A stretch of 64,000 bases of DNA from Marinithermus hydrothermalis DSM 14884 (GTDB taxonomy: Bacteria > Deinococcota > Deinococci > Deinococcales > Marinithermaceae): the NCBI RefSeq assembly GCF_000195335.1, contig NC_015387.1, forward strand, positions 56,001 to 120,000, read 5' to 3'. Of this stretch, positions 16,251-24,076 are shown piece by piece. The notes beneath the pieces were generated by a model. That model saw nothing but the letters and a program-made list of their open reading frames with translations, had not been told where the DNA came from and ran no database searches. Every line of letters starts with the position of its first letter. The stretch's first letter is position 1. A program made the position numbers and the translations under genes.

Positions 16251-17534
16251 CTACGGGAGGCGTTCGGCAACCCGCCACTCGGCGTCGGCGAGCTTCAGGA
16301 CGTCCTTCACCCGACGCAAGTACGTCTGCCAGGCGCGTGCTACGTCCCGCTCGCGTTCTGCCAGGCTTCGCTTCGCGCGCAGGAAATCGCGCTCCGCCAG
16401 GGTGCCCCCCTCGAAGCGCGTCTGGGCTTCCGCCACGCTCAGCCGCGTGATCTCCAGGTTCTCCAGCGCGAGCTCGAGGCCCCGCCAGGCGAGCTCTGCG
16501 CCCGCGCGGGCCTGCTCGAGCGCGCGGGCGGTGGCCTCTTGCGTGCGTTCCAGCTCGATCCGGGCGAGCTCCACCCCCACCGCGGCCCGTTCCGGGGCGA
16601 GATAGGCTCCGCGCGAGAGGGGGATCTCCAGGCTGAGCGACACCGACCAGCCGGTCGCGTCCGGACGGTGCTCCGGATCCCGAAGCGTGACGCCCACTCC
16701 CAGCGAGGGGCGCCCATCCCGGATCTGAGCAGACGCCCCCAACTCCACCGCGTCTTCCAGCGCCACGCCCACTCCGAGCCTAGGGTTCGGTGCGAGGCCT
16801 AACCGCGCCTTCAAAAGCCCGGCCTCTGCCTCCTTCAACCGGTGCTTCGCCTCCACTACGCCGGGCGGCGCGGGGGCGTCCGCGGGCAGCTCGAAGCGCA
16901 ACACCCGCGCCTCCGCGGGGCCGGTGAGGCCCAGGCGCTCCGCGGCCGCACGGGCATCCGCCAGCGCCTGCTCGGCCTGCGCCACCTCGAGCTCGGTGAT
17001 CTTCACCTCGAGCCGCGCCGCGCGCAGGTTGAGTTCCGGCGTGCCCTCACGCCGCTCGAGCTCCGCGAGGCGCAACCGGGCCTCCTCCAGCCGAACCCGG
17101 GCGCGCTCGAGCTCGGTCTGGGTGCGCCACAGGTTCGCGTGGGCCTCGAGCGCCGCCGCGATGCCCTCGCGTAGGGCGGTCCGCCACGTGCGCTGGGCGC
17201 GTGCGAGGTCGCGCTCGGCGCGGCTTAGCCGAATGGGGTCGAGTTCCCATCCCGCTTCGAGGTCCAGCCGGTACTCGGGGGGTAGGCCGCTTTGGGCGAG
17301 GTCCTGGTTCAGGTTGGTGCTGGCTTTGAGCTTTCCGCTCAGGCCCAGCCGGGTCTCCATGAGGTCGCCTTCCAACAGGCGGATCTGTTGCTCGAGGAGG
17401 TCCAGGTTGGGGGGGCGGTACTCGAGGGCTTCTTCCGGGCCGAACGCGAACGCGGCGCTCCAGAGGAGGAGGCTGCCCATGCCTAGGGCGCGCGCGAGCG
17501 TTTGCTGACTCCAGTGGCGGCGGTGCATGTTCAT
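16251..17534 (-). CDS. TolC-family outer membrane efflux protein
   Basis: A 427-residue protein with a cleavable signal peptide (hydrophobic LGMGSLLLWSAAFAFG) and the long alternating helical repeats of TolC: two heptad-like halves rich in Glu, Arg, Leu and Ala (residues ~100-220 and ~330-420). It would trimerise into an outer-membrane/periplasmic channel. No adaptor or pump gene is adjacent, so the partner is elsewhere. ATG 17534 follows GGAGG by six bases. Confidence 0.82.
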   Translation of the reverse strand: MNMHRRHWSQQTLARALGMGSLLLWSAAFAFGPEEALEYRPPNLDLLEQQIRLLEGDLMETRLGLSGKLKASTNLNQDLAQSGLPPEYRLDLEAGWELDPIRLSRAERDLARAQRTWRTALREGIAAALEAHANLWRTQTELERARVRLEEARLRLAELERREGTPELNLRAARLEVKITELEVAQAEQALADARAAAERLGLTGPAEARVLRFELPADAPAPPGVVEAKHRLKEAEAGLLKARLGLAPNPRLGVGVALEDAVELGASAQIRDGRPSLGVGVTLRDPEHRPDATGWSVSLSLEIPLSRGAYLAPERAAVGVELARIELERTQEATARALEQARAGAELAWRGLELALENLEITRLSVAEAQTRFEGGTLAERDFLRAKRSLAERERDVARAWQTYLRRVKDVLKLADAEWRVAERLP

Positions 17535-17548
17535 GGGGTACCTCCAAT

Positions 17549-17554
17549 ATTATA
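17549..17554 (-). promoter_or_regulatory. -10 TATAAT of tolC-like gene
   Basis: A consensus TATAAT lies 14 bases before the ATG, with GGAGG in between, implying a very short leader. No good -35 at 17 bases. Confidence 0.5.
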
Positions 17555-17757
17555 GTGCTTCCACCTTAATATAAGTATTTGCCGTGACCTGCGCGTTATT
17601 CGCTCGAGGGGCGCGGCACGCGAACGCGCTTTAAGGGTGTTACCCGTACTCCAAGGAGGGGGAACACCAGCAACGAGGCGTTAACGCGAGCGGTAACAAA
17701 CGCAGGTTTCGGCAGGGGGGTAGGGGAAAACCGTAGGAGAGGGCCGGACTGCTGCCG

Positions 17758-18222
17758 TCAGGCCTCCTCTTCCGGTTCCGGTCCGCGCGCGAGCGAACGG
17801 ATCTCCTCGATGAACCGCTCGACCGAGTCGAACTCCCGATACACGGAAGCGAAACGGATGTAGGCCACCTCGTCCAGCTCGCGCAGGAACGCCATCGCCC
17901 GTAGACCGATCTCCTCCGCGGTGATCGTCGGGCCTTCCACCGTGTCCTCGAAACTGTACGCGAACCGCTTCAACCGCTCCGGGTCCACCGGTCGTTTTTC
18001 GCACGCGAGCAACAGCCCCCGCAGCAGCTTGTCCGGATTGAAGGCCTCCCGGCGGCCCGAGCGCTTGATCACCATGAGGGGCTCGAGCTGCGGGCGCTCG
18101 TAGGTGGTGAAGCGCCGCCCGCAGGCGCCGCACTCGCGCCGCCTACGGATCGCGAGTCCCTCGTCCGAAGGACGGGAATCCACCACCCGGGTGTCGTTCG
18201 CACTGCAGTACGGGCACTTCAT
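17758..18222 (-). CDS. nrdR: Transcriptional repressor NrdR
   Basis: Zinc-ribbon plus ATP-cone repressor of ribonucleotide reductase genes, 154 residues. The ribbon is CPYCSANDTRVVDSR...CGACGRRFTTYE (four Cys) and the ATP cone follows from LMVIKRSGRREAFNPDKLLRG. It overlaps the upstream SDR-like gene by four bases (ATGA), so the two are translationally coupled. dCTP deaminase, another deoxynucleotide gene, is ~4 kb away. Confidence 0.97.
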   Translation of the reverse strand: MKCPYCSANDTRVVDSRPSDEGLAIRRRRECGACGRRFTTYERPQLEPLMVIKRSGRREAFNPDKLLRGLLLACEKRPVDPERLKRFAYSFEDTVEGPTITAEEIGLRAMAFLRELDEVAYIRFASVYREFDSVERFIEEIRSLARGPEPEEEA

Positions 18223-18929
18223 GGCAGGTCGCTCAACAGGTCAAACAACTCCGGCGGCTGGGGCGGTTCGGACAGCTTGACCGGCACCACCTCGCCGCGC
18301 ACCCCTTCGGAGACCATCGAGCCCAGCCCCAGCACCGCACGCACCAACGCTTGGTCGTGCTCGTCCCCCGCTGGGTCGCGGTTCGGGAGAACGGCGTTCA
18401 CGCGCACCGTGTCGGGGAAAACCGCTGTCGCGCCGTCGATCAGCCCCCGGACCGCGCCGCGGATCGAGGCCACGTGCGGCTCCATTCGTTCTGCCGGTGG
18501 GAGGACCATCACGACGAATCCCCCGCCCGCCAGGTATTTCAGACCGTGCTGCAGCATGTACAGGCTGGACTTGACGTCCGCATTGAGGAGCTCGTACCAC
18601 TCGCTCTCCTGCAGCTCGAGGAACGGGGTCTTGCTTTCGGCGGCGGTCACGTGAACGATCCCGTCCAGCATGCCGAAGAGCTCCTCCACCTTCTCGAACG
18701 TTCCCGCGACATCCAGCGCGACCGACATGTCTCCACGAATGGGAATGGCCGTGGTGCCGAGCGTTTCCACCTCGGAGGCGACCGCGGTGGCGAGCTCCAC
18801 GTCCGGGTCCACCGCGATGACCGTCGCACCGTTCCGGCCGTACGCCTTGGCGATCGAGCGACCGTACCCCCGGCCCGCTCCGGTGACCATAACGATACGT
18901 CCTGATAGGCCCAACAGGTCCCGTGACAT
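18219..18929 (-). CDS. SDR-fold protein lacking the catalytic Tyr and Lys
   Basis: A 236-residue short-chain dehydrogenase/reductase fold. The nucleotide site TGAGRGYG (residues 16-23) and acidic residue after the second strand (VDPD, favouring NAD) are kept, but the catalytic YxxSK is HVASI (His152, Ile156) and the upstream active-site Ser region is VLPPAER. Oxidoreductase activity is therefore doubtful; it may bind dinucleotide as a sensor or scaffold. ATG 18929 is chosen because TACAAT lies seven bases upstream. It is coupled to nrdR by a four-base overlap. Confidence 0.85.
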   Translation of the reverse strand: MSRDLLGLSGRIVMVTGAGRGYGRSIAKAYGRNGATVIAVDPDVELATAVASEVETLGTTAIPIRGDMSVALDVAGTFEKVEELFGMLDGIVHVTAAESKTPFLELQESEWYELLNADVKSSLYMLQHGLKYLAGGGFVVMVLPPAERMEPHVASIRGAVRGLIDGATAVFPDTVRVNAVLPNRDPAGDEHDQALVRAVLGLGSMVSEGVRGEVVPVKLSEPPQPPELFDLLSDLP

Positions 18930-18936
18930 CACGATC

Positions 18937-18942
18937 ATTGTA
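18937..18942 (-). promoter_or_regulatory. Leaderless-type -10 (TACAAT) of SDR-nrdR operon
   Basis: TACAAT on the minus strand ends seven bases before the ATG at 18929 and decides that start over the one at 18938. Confidence 0.5.
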
Positions 18943-18984
18943 CGGGATAAAGCCGGCGGGGCTTCGCCCCCGGCGGAGGCAGGG

Positions 18985-18990
18985 TATCCT
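18985..18990 (+). promoter_or_regulatory. Leaderless-type -10 (TATCCT) of DUF72 gene
   Basis: TATCCT ends seven bases before GTG 18998. It lies back-to-back with the divergent SDR-nrdR promoter, about 43 bases apart. Confidence 0.45.
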
Positions 18991-18997
18991 GGGGGCG

Positions 18998-19807
18998 GTG
19001 GAAGTATACCTGGGCACCGGCGGATACGCGAACGACGACTGGATCGGGCCGTTGTACCCGCCCGGCACGAAACCCGCGGCGTACCTCTCGATCTACGCGC
19101 GGCACTTCAACGCGGTCGAGTTGAACGCGAGCTTCTACGCGATCCCCGGCGTGAAGGCCTTCGAGGGCATGCTGCGCCGCAGCGAGGGGCGCGTGCGCTT
19201 CGCGGTGAAGCTCCACCGCTCCATGACGCACGAACGCACCGCGACCGACGAAACGTACCGGCGCTTGTTTGAGTCCGTTCGCCCCCTCGCCGAAGCGGGC
19301 GTGCTGGGGCCGTTTCTCGCCCAGTTCCCGTACGCCTTCCACCGCACTCCGGAGAACCGGCGGTACCTCCTGGACCTGGTGGAACGCTTCGAGGGGTACC
19401 GGCTCGCGGTGGAGTTCCGGCACGCCTCCTGGGACCGAGAAGCGGTACGGGCCGCGTTCCGGGAACGCGGCCTCATCTGGGTGGCGAACGACTACCCGCC
19501 CTTAAAAGGCCTGCCCAAGCCCGTGCTTTACGTGACCGCGGAGGCGGCGTACCTTCGGTTTCACGGGCGCAACACCCGCACGTGGTGGGAGGGGAAGACC
19601 CAGGCCGAGCGGCATGACTACCTCTACACCCCGGACGAGCTCGCCCCCTGGGTCCGCGCCCTCACCGAACAGCAAGAAACGATACGCGAGGCTTGGCTCA
19701 TCTTCAACAACACCACGAACGGCCACGCCCTCCGGAACCTCGCCATGATGAAGGCGCTCCTGGAGGCCGCGGGCCTCGAGGCCCCCATCGATCCCCCGCG
19801 GCCGTAA
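18998..19807 (+). CDS. DUF72 family TIM-barrel protein
   Basis: A 269-residue DUF72 (YecE-like) protein of unknown function. Conserved segments are VYLGTGGYANDDWIGPLYP, YARHFNAVELNASFYAIP, RVRFAVKLHRSMTHE, GPFLAQFPYAFHR, AVEFRHASW, VANDYPP and the C-terminal YLRFHGRN and LIFNNTTNGHALRN. GTG 18998 is chosen because the conserved family sequence begins there and a -10 hexamer sits just upstream; the in-frame extension to 18923 overlaps the divergent promoter. Confidence 0.9.
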   Translation: MEVYLGTGGYANDDWIGPLYPPGTKPAAYLSIYARHFNAVELNASFYAIPGVKAFEGMLRRSEGRVRFAVKLHRSMTHERTATDETYRRLFESVRPLAEAGVLGPFLAQFPYAFHRTPENRRYLLDLVERFEGYRLAVEFRHASWDREAVRAAFRERGLIWVANDYPPLKGLPKPVLYVTAEAAYLRFHGRNTRTWWEGKTQAERHDYLYTPDELAPWVRALTEQQETIREAWLIFNNTTNGHALRNLAMMKALLEAAGLEAPIDPPRP

Positions 19808-19873
19808 GTGTTCCTCCACACCGAATTCAAGGGGTGGAGGCGTGCTACGCTGGAGGTACCTGGCCAAAGGGGG

Positions 19874-20032
19874 ATGAGCATGCAAGGGTTATTCGCTCGG
19901 TCCATTTGGTTGTTCGCATTCTTGGGCGTGCTGGGGTTTTTCCTGGGTATTGCCGACGGTGAGGTGGACCTCCTCGACCTCGCCTCGCTTATGTCCACCG
20001 CCCTTGGCAAGTACGGTCGTTTGGGTGCGTAA
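19874..20032 (+). CDS. Small single-span membrane protein
   Basis: A 52-residue ORF starting at ATG 19874 after AAAGGGGG. It has one hydrophobic helix (IWLFAFLGVLGFFLGIA) and an amphipathic, acidic C-terminus (DGEVDLLDLASLMSTALGKYG). No family is recognised. A structured element and a terminator follow, which supports an independent transcription unit. Confidence 0.5.
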   Translation: MSMQGLFARSIWLFAFLGVLGFFLGIADGEVDLLDLASLMSTALGKYGRLGA

Positions 20033-20040
20033 CTCCCCCC

Positions 20041-20088
20041 GGCACGCGCCCCGGGCTTCGCGGTTAAAGGCTGCGGGGGGCGTGTGCC
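20041..20088 (+). ncRNA. Long hairpin in 3' region of the small membrane gene, possible structured RNA
   Basis: GGCACGCGCCCC 20041-20052 and GGGGCGTGTGCC 20077-20088 pair over 12 positions (one G-U) around a 24-base loop, directly ahead of a terminator. It may be a 3'UTR element or a small RNA. No known RNA family was recognised. Confidence 0.35.
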
Positions 20089-20100
20089 AACCGTTGAAGC

Positions 20101-20129
20101 GCCCCCGCCACGCGGCGGGGGCTTTCGGG
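20101..20129 (+). terminator. Intrinsic terminator
   Basis: GCCCCCGCC 20101-20109 pairs with GGCGGGGGC 20114-20122 around ACGC, followed by TTTCGGGTT. It ends transcription from the small membrane gene and faces the convergent cyclophilin gene. Confidence 0.7.
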
Positions 20130-20738
20130 TTAGGGAACCTTGGGGCGGGTCAGGATGCGGACCGTGAGGATCCGGTCCCACCGCGCGCGCGGCGTGCGGT
20201 CCGTGGGCTGGAGCCGCTCGAGGACCTCCATGCCCTCCACGACCCGGCCGAAGATCGTGTACTGCCCCGTGAGGTGAGGGGCGGGGCCGTAGGTGATGAA
20301 GAACTGGCTGCCGTTCGAGTTCGGATCCGCGGTGCGCGCCATGCCTACCACGCCCGCTCGGTCGAAGGCCAAGTCCGGCGCGATCTCCAAGCCAAAACTG
20401 TACCCCGGACCGCCCGTCCCGGTCCCGGTCGGGTCCCCCGTCTGCGCCACGAACCCCGGGATTACCCGGTGCCACACGACCCCTTCGAAGTACCGGTGGA
20501 GCGCGAGGAAGACGAACGAGTTCACCGTGTTCGGAGCGGCGTCCTCCAGGAGGTCGATCCGCACCGTGCCTTGGGTGGTCTCGAGCTCCGCGTAGTAGTC
20601 CCACCGCGTCCGGTCGATCACCGCTTCGGGCGCCGTAAAGGCGCGCACGGGCTCCGGGGACAGGTACTCCAAGGGTTGCATATCGTCTCCTTTGCAGGCC
20701 ACCAGGGCCAGGGCGAGCCACACAAGCCGGGCCTTCAT
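20130..20738 (-). CDS. Cyclophilin-type peptidyl-prolyl isomerase, lipoprotein
   Basis: A 202-residue exported isomerase. The N-terminus ([15 protein letters not shown]) has a lipobox LVAC, so the protein is probably lipid-anchored. The cyclophilin core covers residues ~50-195: [60 protein letters not shown] and [13 protein letters not shown]. The active-site Arg (HRVIPGF) and QFFI are kept. The TnpB element begins about two bases upstream of the start codon, so the original promoter and ribosome binding site may have been replaced. Confidence 0.93.
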   Translation of the reverse strand: MKARLVWLALALVACKGDDMQPLEYLSPEPVRAFTAPEAVIDRTRWDYYAELETTQGTVRIDLLEDAAPNTVNSFVFLALHRYFEGVVWHRVIPGFVAQTGDPTGTGTGGPGYSFGLEIAPDLAFDRAGVVGMARTADPNSNGSQFFITYGPAPHLTGQYTIFGRVVEGMEVLERLQPTDRTPRARWDRILTVRILTRPKVP

Positions 20739-20745
20739 AGAAAAC

Positions 20746-20789
20746 GGGCGCAGGAGACCGTCGGCTTTAGCCGACGGAGGAATGCGCCC
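20746..20789. repeat. Left-end double-stem hairpin of the tnpB element
   Basis: Seven-pair outer stem and eight-pair inner stem separated by a GGAGA/AGGAA internal loop, with TTTA apex. The inner stem shares its CGGCTTTAGCCG centre with the right end. Such imperfect hairpins are what Y1 transposases recognise. Confidence 0.75.
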
Positions 20790-20812
20790 TCACCTCCTTT
20801 TGCATGATACGC

Positions 20813-20818
20813 TATAGT
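20813..20818 (+). promoter_or_regulatory. -10 TATAGT of tnpB
   Basis: TATAGT ends six bases before GTG 20825; there is no ribosome binding site, so leaderless translation from the GTG is likely. Confidence 0.45.
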
Positions 20819-20824
20819 GGTTTC

Positions 20825-21982
20825 GTGCAGACCCTCACGGTGCGTTGCACCCTGAAGCCCGCCCTTGAACAGGCCGAGGCCCTGGAGGCCACAGTCCAGC
20901 TCTTCATGGAGGGGTGCAATTACGCCCTGAGGGTGGCCAAGGAGCGAGGGGAGTTCCGCCGTTTCCGACTCCACCACCTGGTCTACAAGGACCTCCGGGC
21001 GATGGGGCTCAGCGCGAACCTCGCCGTGCAGGCCATCGCCCGGGTCGGCAGGAAAAAGGGCAGCCGGGCCAAGTTCTACCAGCCCACCTCCGTGGCCTAC
21101 GACCAGCGCACCCTGTCCCTGCGCATGGCTGACGAGACCGTCTCCCTGACCACGGTCAAAGGCCGGCTTCGCATCCCCCTTAAGCTCGGCAACTACCAGC
21201 GCCACCTCCTGCGCAAAGCCAAGAGCGTCCAGGGGGGCGTCCTTACGAAGGGCCCCAAGGGGAAGTGGTACATCCACCTCACCCTGCGGGTGGAAACCCC
21301 CGAGCCTCCTGGCGGAGGGGGCCGGGTGGTGGGCGTGGACCTGGGGCAGAAGGCCCTCGCCACCCTCTCCGCGGGGCACCGGTTTTCGGGCGGGCGCCTG
21401 AAGAGCGTGAGGCTGCGCTACCTCCAGAAGCGGGCCGAGGTCCGGAGTAAACTGGACCGCCCTTCCGAACGCACCAGGGGCCTGAAGCGCCTTTGGGCAC
21501 GGCTTTCCGGTCGGGAGGCCCGCTTCGTAAATAGCGCCCTGCACGCCCTCACCCGGCGCATCGTAGACCTGCTGGAACCCGGCGACATCCTCGCCCTGGA
21601 GCACCTCACGGGGCTCAGGGGGAGGACCTCCAAGCGAGGGAGGAAGGGGCGTCACCTGCACAACCTCTGGCCCTACGGGAGACTTCGCTTCCTCCTTGAG
21701 TACAAGGCCCGGCTTAAGGGGGTGCGAGTGGTCTACGTGGACCCCAGGCACACCAGCCGGGAATGCCCGCGCTGCGGTCACGTTTCCAAGGTAAACCGCC
21801 GAAGCCAAGCCCTTTTCCGCTGCGAGGCTTGCGGGTTCCAGCACAACGCGGACTGGGTGGCGAGCGTGAACATCGCCCGGAGGGCGTTGGCCCAAGGAGC
21901 GGGCTCCGCGGGCCCGGGCCACGGTCAGCTGGCCCTGGTGCTGGGGCATCGCCTTAAGCATCTTCACCTCCCGGCAAGCTGA
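20825..21982 (+). CDS. tnpB: TnpB-type RNA-guided nuclease (IS605 OrfB family)
   Basis: A 385-residue TnpB. The RuvC-like catalytic acids appear intact: Asp in VVGVDLGQKALAT, Glu in ILALEHLTGL, and Asp in CGFQHNADWVASVNIARRA. The zinc ribbon is CPRCGHVSKVNRRSQALFRCEACG (C-x2-C...C-x2-C). In characterised relatives TnpB is a nuclease guided by an omega RNA from the element's right end. GTG 20825 is preferred over ATG 20804 because of the -10 just before it and the normal family start (QTLTVRCTLKP). The stop lies inside the right-end hairpin. Confidence 0.93.
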   Translation: MQTLTVRCTLKPALEQAEALEATVQLFMEGCNYALRVAKERGEFRRFRLHHLVYKDLRAMGLSANLAVQAIARVGRKKGSRAKFYQPTSVAYDQRTLSLRMADETVSLTTVKGRLRIPLKLGNYQRHLLRKAKSVQGGVLTKGPKGKWYIHLTLRVETPEPPGGGGRVVGVDLGQKALATLSAGHRFSGGRLKSVRLRYLQKRAEVRSKLDRPSERTRGLKRLWARLSGREARFVNSALHALTRRIVDLLEPGDILALEHLTGLRGRTSKRGRKGRHLHNLWPYGRLRFLLEYKARLKGVRVVYVDPRHTSRECPRCGHVSKVNRRSQALFRCEACGFQHNADWVASVNIARRALAQGAGSAGPGHGQLALVLGHRLKHLHLPAS

Positions 21983-21998
21983 CGGCTTTAGCCGTCAG
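21860..21998 (+). ncRNA. Predicted omega RNA scaffold (3' part of tnpB to right-end hairpin)
   Basis: In IS605-type elements the guide scaffold covers the 3' end of tnpB and the right end. Here the segment ends in the 8-pair CTGACGGC/GCCGTCAG hairpin (21979-21998); the guide would then be the flanking bases, i.e. the 3' end of dcd. The left limit is a guess from typical scaffold length. Confidence 0.4.
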
Positions 21999-22007
21999 TA
22001 GCTGACC

Positions 22008-22559
22008 CTAGATCCGGGGGAGGGTCACGCCGGTCTGGCCCTGGTACTTGCCCTTGCGGTCCCGGTAGGTGACCTCTGGGCGCTCCCCCTCGAAGAACAG
22101 AATCTGCACGATGCCCTCCCCGGCGTAGACCTTGGCGGGCAGGGGGGTGGTGTTGGAGATTTCGAGGGTCACGTGCCCCTCCCAGCCGGGCTCGAGGGGG
22201 GTGACGTTCGCGACCAGCCCGACGCGGGCGTACGTGCTCTTGCCCACGGCGATGCCGATGACGTTCTCGGGCATGCGGATGTACTCGATGGAGCGGGTGA
22301 GGACGAAGGAGTTCGGCGGGATGATGACCTCGTCCCCCTCGTGCTCCACGAAGCTCTTGGGGTCGAAGCGCTTGGGGTCGAGCACGGGCCCCCAGACGTT
22401 GGTGAAGATTTTCCACTCGGGCGCGGCGCGGAGGTCGTACCCGAAGGAGGAGAGGCCGTAACTCACCACGCCTTCGCGCACCAGGCGTTCCTCGAACGGC
22501 TCGATCATGCCGTGCTCCAACGCCATCTTGCGGATCCACGAGTCGGGCTTGATGCTCAT
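22008..22559 (-). CDS. dcd: dCTP deaminase
   Basis: Trimeric enzyme that deaminates dCTP to dUTP for thymidylate synthesis. The protein is 183 residues, as usual. Conserved parts are [52 protein letters not shown] and [39 protein letters not shown], which include the catalytic Arg/Glu region. ATG 22559 is where the family begins; the longer frame to 22784 is GC-rich readthrough. The tnpB element ends within ten bases of the stop codon. Confidence 0.95.
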   Translation of the reverse strand: MSIKPDSWIRKMALEHGMIEPFEERLVREGVVSYGLSSFGYDLRAAPEWKIFTNVWGPVLDPKRFDPKSFVEHEGDEVIIPPNSFVLTRSIEYIRMPENVIGIAVGKSTYARVGLVANVTPLEPGWEGHVTLEISNTTPLPAKVYAGEGIVQILFFEGERPEVTYRDRKGKYQGQTGVTLPRI

Positions 22560-22600
22560 GAACCCCACTATATTCGAGGCGGGCGCTCGAGGAGGAGGGG

Positions 22601-24073
22601 TCACTTGGGGTAGAGGGCGAGGCCGTTCACCACCGGCCGCGCCTTCTCGGGAAAGACCAGACGGCCCTGAACGTACAGTTGCGCCGACCCCCCCGCGTCC
22701 ATGCGGATCGCGCTCCACGCGCCAAGCTCGAGCAACGCCTGGGCGAACACCCGGGGCGTCGTGGGGTCCGACACCACCAGCCACAGCGTGCCGTCCCGCC
22801 TCCAGGCCACTCCGGCCTGGTAGGTGACTTTTGCGACCTGCGGCGCGCCCGGCCGGAACCCCTCGGCCTCTGGCGTGTACGCGAGCCGCCCGGCCTGCAC
22901 GAGGAGTGGTCCGGCCTCGAGGGCGTACCGTACGGGCGGCTCGAGGCGGCCGTAGAGCTTGAGGGGGTCGCCGGGGCGAAGGCGCCGCCAGGGCTCGGCG
23001 TCCGGCGGGAAGGCAAGGGCCCAGTGCCCAGCCGGCAGCGGGTACGGCGCGTCGTGCAACCCCACCACCCGGTCGTTCTTCACGAGGGCGACGCGCTCCC
23101 CGGCGCGCCCCGCGGGGCCGGGCAGGGTGTACGCGGTGAGCCGGGCGGGCCAGCGGTTCACGCCGGTGGGGTGCGCCTTTCCGTCGGGCCCCACGACGAA
23201 GGCCTGGAACTTGGGGACGCCGGCGAACAACGCCCCGTCGTTCCAGAGGAGGGCGCTGCGGCCGAACGGGTAGCCGAGCGGTACCCCGTCCGCGACCCAG
23301 AGCCCGATGGGGGTGCCGGAGGGAGGGTCGAAATACCCGCCGTTGAGGAGGGCGAGCGCGTCCGGGGCGAACTCGTGGAGGGGCCGGCGCTCCCCGGGCT
23401 GGCCCACCGGGAGCAGCCGCCAGCTTCCCGGAGCGGCCTCGACAAGGCGGAGCTTGAGGGGGGCGGGGGACCAGTAGTACACCTCGCGGTAACGGATCCC
23501 CGGAGCGAGGGGTTTAGGGGGTGGGGGCGGCTCGAGGAAGTACAGGTCCAGCACGTACCGGGGCGGGGCCGCAAGGGGAAAGGCGCGCCAGCGGTAGAGG
23601 CGGTCTTTAGGCGCGGTGAAGTAAAGCGTGACGCCGTCCGGGCGGTACTCGAGGCGCAGCCCCTCGAGGTCCGGGGGGTTGGGGATGAAGTAGGGGAGGT
23701 CGAAGCGGTACTGGCCGTTCGAAGGGCCGTCTGTGCGGGGGCCTTCCCAGTACACCGCCAGGTCCAGGACGAGCCGCAACCGGTCCTCCCGCAGGGCGTA
23801 GCGCAGGTGGGCGCTGGGGGTTTGAGGGGCGACGAGACCCGCCGCGCGGATCACCCTCTCGTCCAGGCGGTGATCCGGGCCTTTTGGGGGGGGCAGGGCC
23901 GGGGGGAGGGGCGGGGCCCACCCCACCCCCGGGACGTACGTGAAGCGCTGCGTGCCGTTGCTAAAGGTAAGGGTGCCGTCGGGAGCGGCCTGGACCTCGA
24001 GGCCCAGCCACGCCGCGGGCACCTGGGCGAAGGCTACGCCCAACAGAAGCACGAACCCGGCGAGCCGCTTCAT
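22601..24073 (-). CDS. Secreted phosphodiester glycosidase family protein
   Basis: A 490-residue protein with a signal peptide (cleavage near VAFAQ). The C-terminal half (residues ~235-490) matches the phosphodiester glycosidase (NAGPA/DUF2233-like) family: [63 protein letters not shown] and a terminal [11 protein letters not shown]. The N-terminal part looks like an AMIN-like beta domain that may bind the envelope. It is three bases downstream of the next membrane-protein gene in the same operon. Substrate unknown; cell-wall or exopolysaccharide phosphodiesters are plausible. Confidence 0.88.
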   Translation of the reverse strand: MKRLAGFVLLLGVAFAQVPAAWLGLEVQAAPDGTLTFSNGTQRFTYVPGVGWAPPLPPALPPPKGPDHRLDERVIRAAGLVAPQTPSAHLRYALREDRLRLVLDLAVYWEGPRTDGPSNGQYRFDLPYFIPNPPDLEGLRLEYRPDGVTLYFTAPKDRLYRWRAFPLAAPPRYVLDLYFLEPPPPPKPLAPGIRYREVYYWSPAPLKLRLVEAAPGSWRLLPVGQPGERRPLHEFAPDALALLNGGYFDPPSGTPIGLWVADGVPLGYPFGRSALLWNDGALFAGVPKFQAFVVGPDGKAHPTGVNRWPARLTAYTLPGPAGRAGERVALVKNDRVVGLHDAPYPLPAGHWALAFPPDAEPWRRLRPGDPLKLYGRLEPPVRYALEAGPLLVQAGRLAYTPEAEGFRPGAPQVAKVTYQAGVAWRRDGTLWLVVSDPTTPRVFAQALLELGAWSAIRMDAGGSAQLYVQGRLVFPEKARPVVNGLALYPK

Positions 24074-24076
24074 ACA

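Larger units (their letters stand above)
20740..22007 (+). mobile_element. IS200/IS605-type element with tnpB only
   Basis: A solo tnpB flanked by hairpin ends. Left end: outer stem GGGCGCA 20746-20752 / TGCGCCC 20783-20789 enclosing inner stem CCGTCGGC / GCCGACGG with a TTTA loop (20758-20777). Right end: CTGACGGC / GCCGTCAG with the same TTTA loop (21979-21998), overlapping the tnpB stop. No tnpA is present, so movement would need a transposase supplied in trans. It lies between the cyclophilin and dcd genes, which both survive. Exact edges are uncertain by several bases. Confidence 0.8.

Noticed and set aside
18923..18997. Upstream 25 codons of the DUF72 gene
   Set aside because: They overlap the divergent promoter and precede the conserved VYLGTGGYAN start.
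20735..21967. 410-residue minus-strand frame across the tnpB element
   Set aside because: It exactly mirrors tnpB, lacks any family motif, and is explained by codon bias of the real gene.
22560..22784. N-terminal extension of dCTP deaminase
   Set aside because: The added 75 residues are low-complexity and lie upstream of the conserved family start; part overlaps the next gene's coding sequence.
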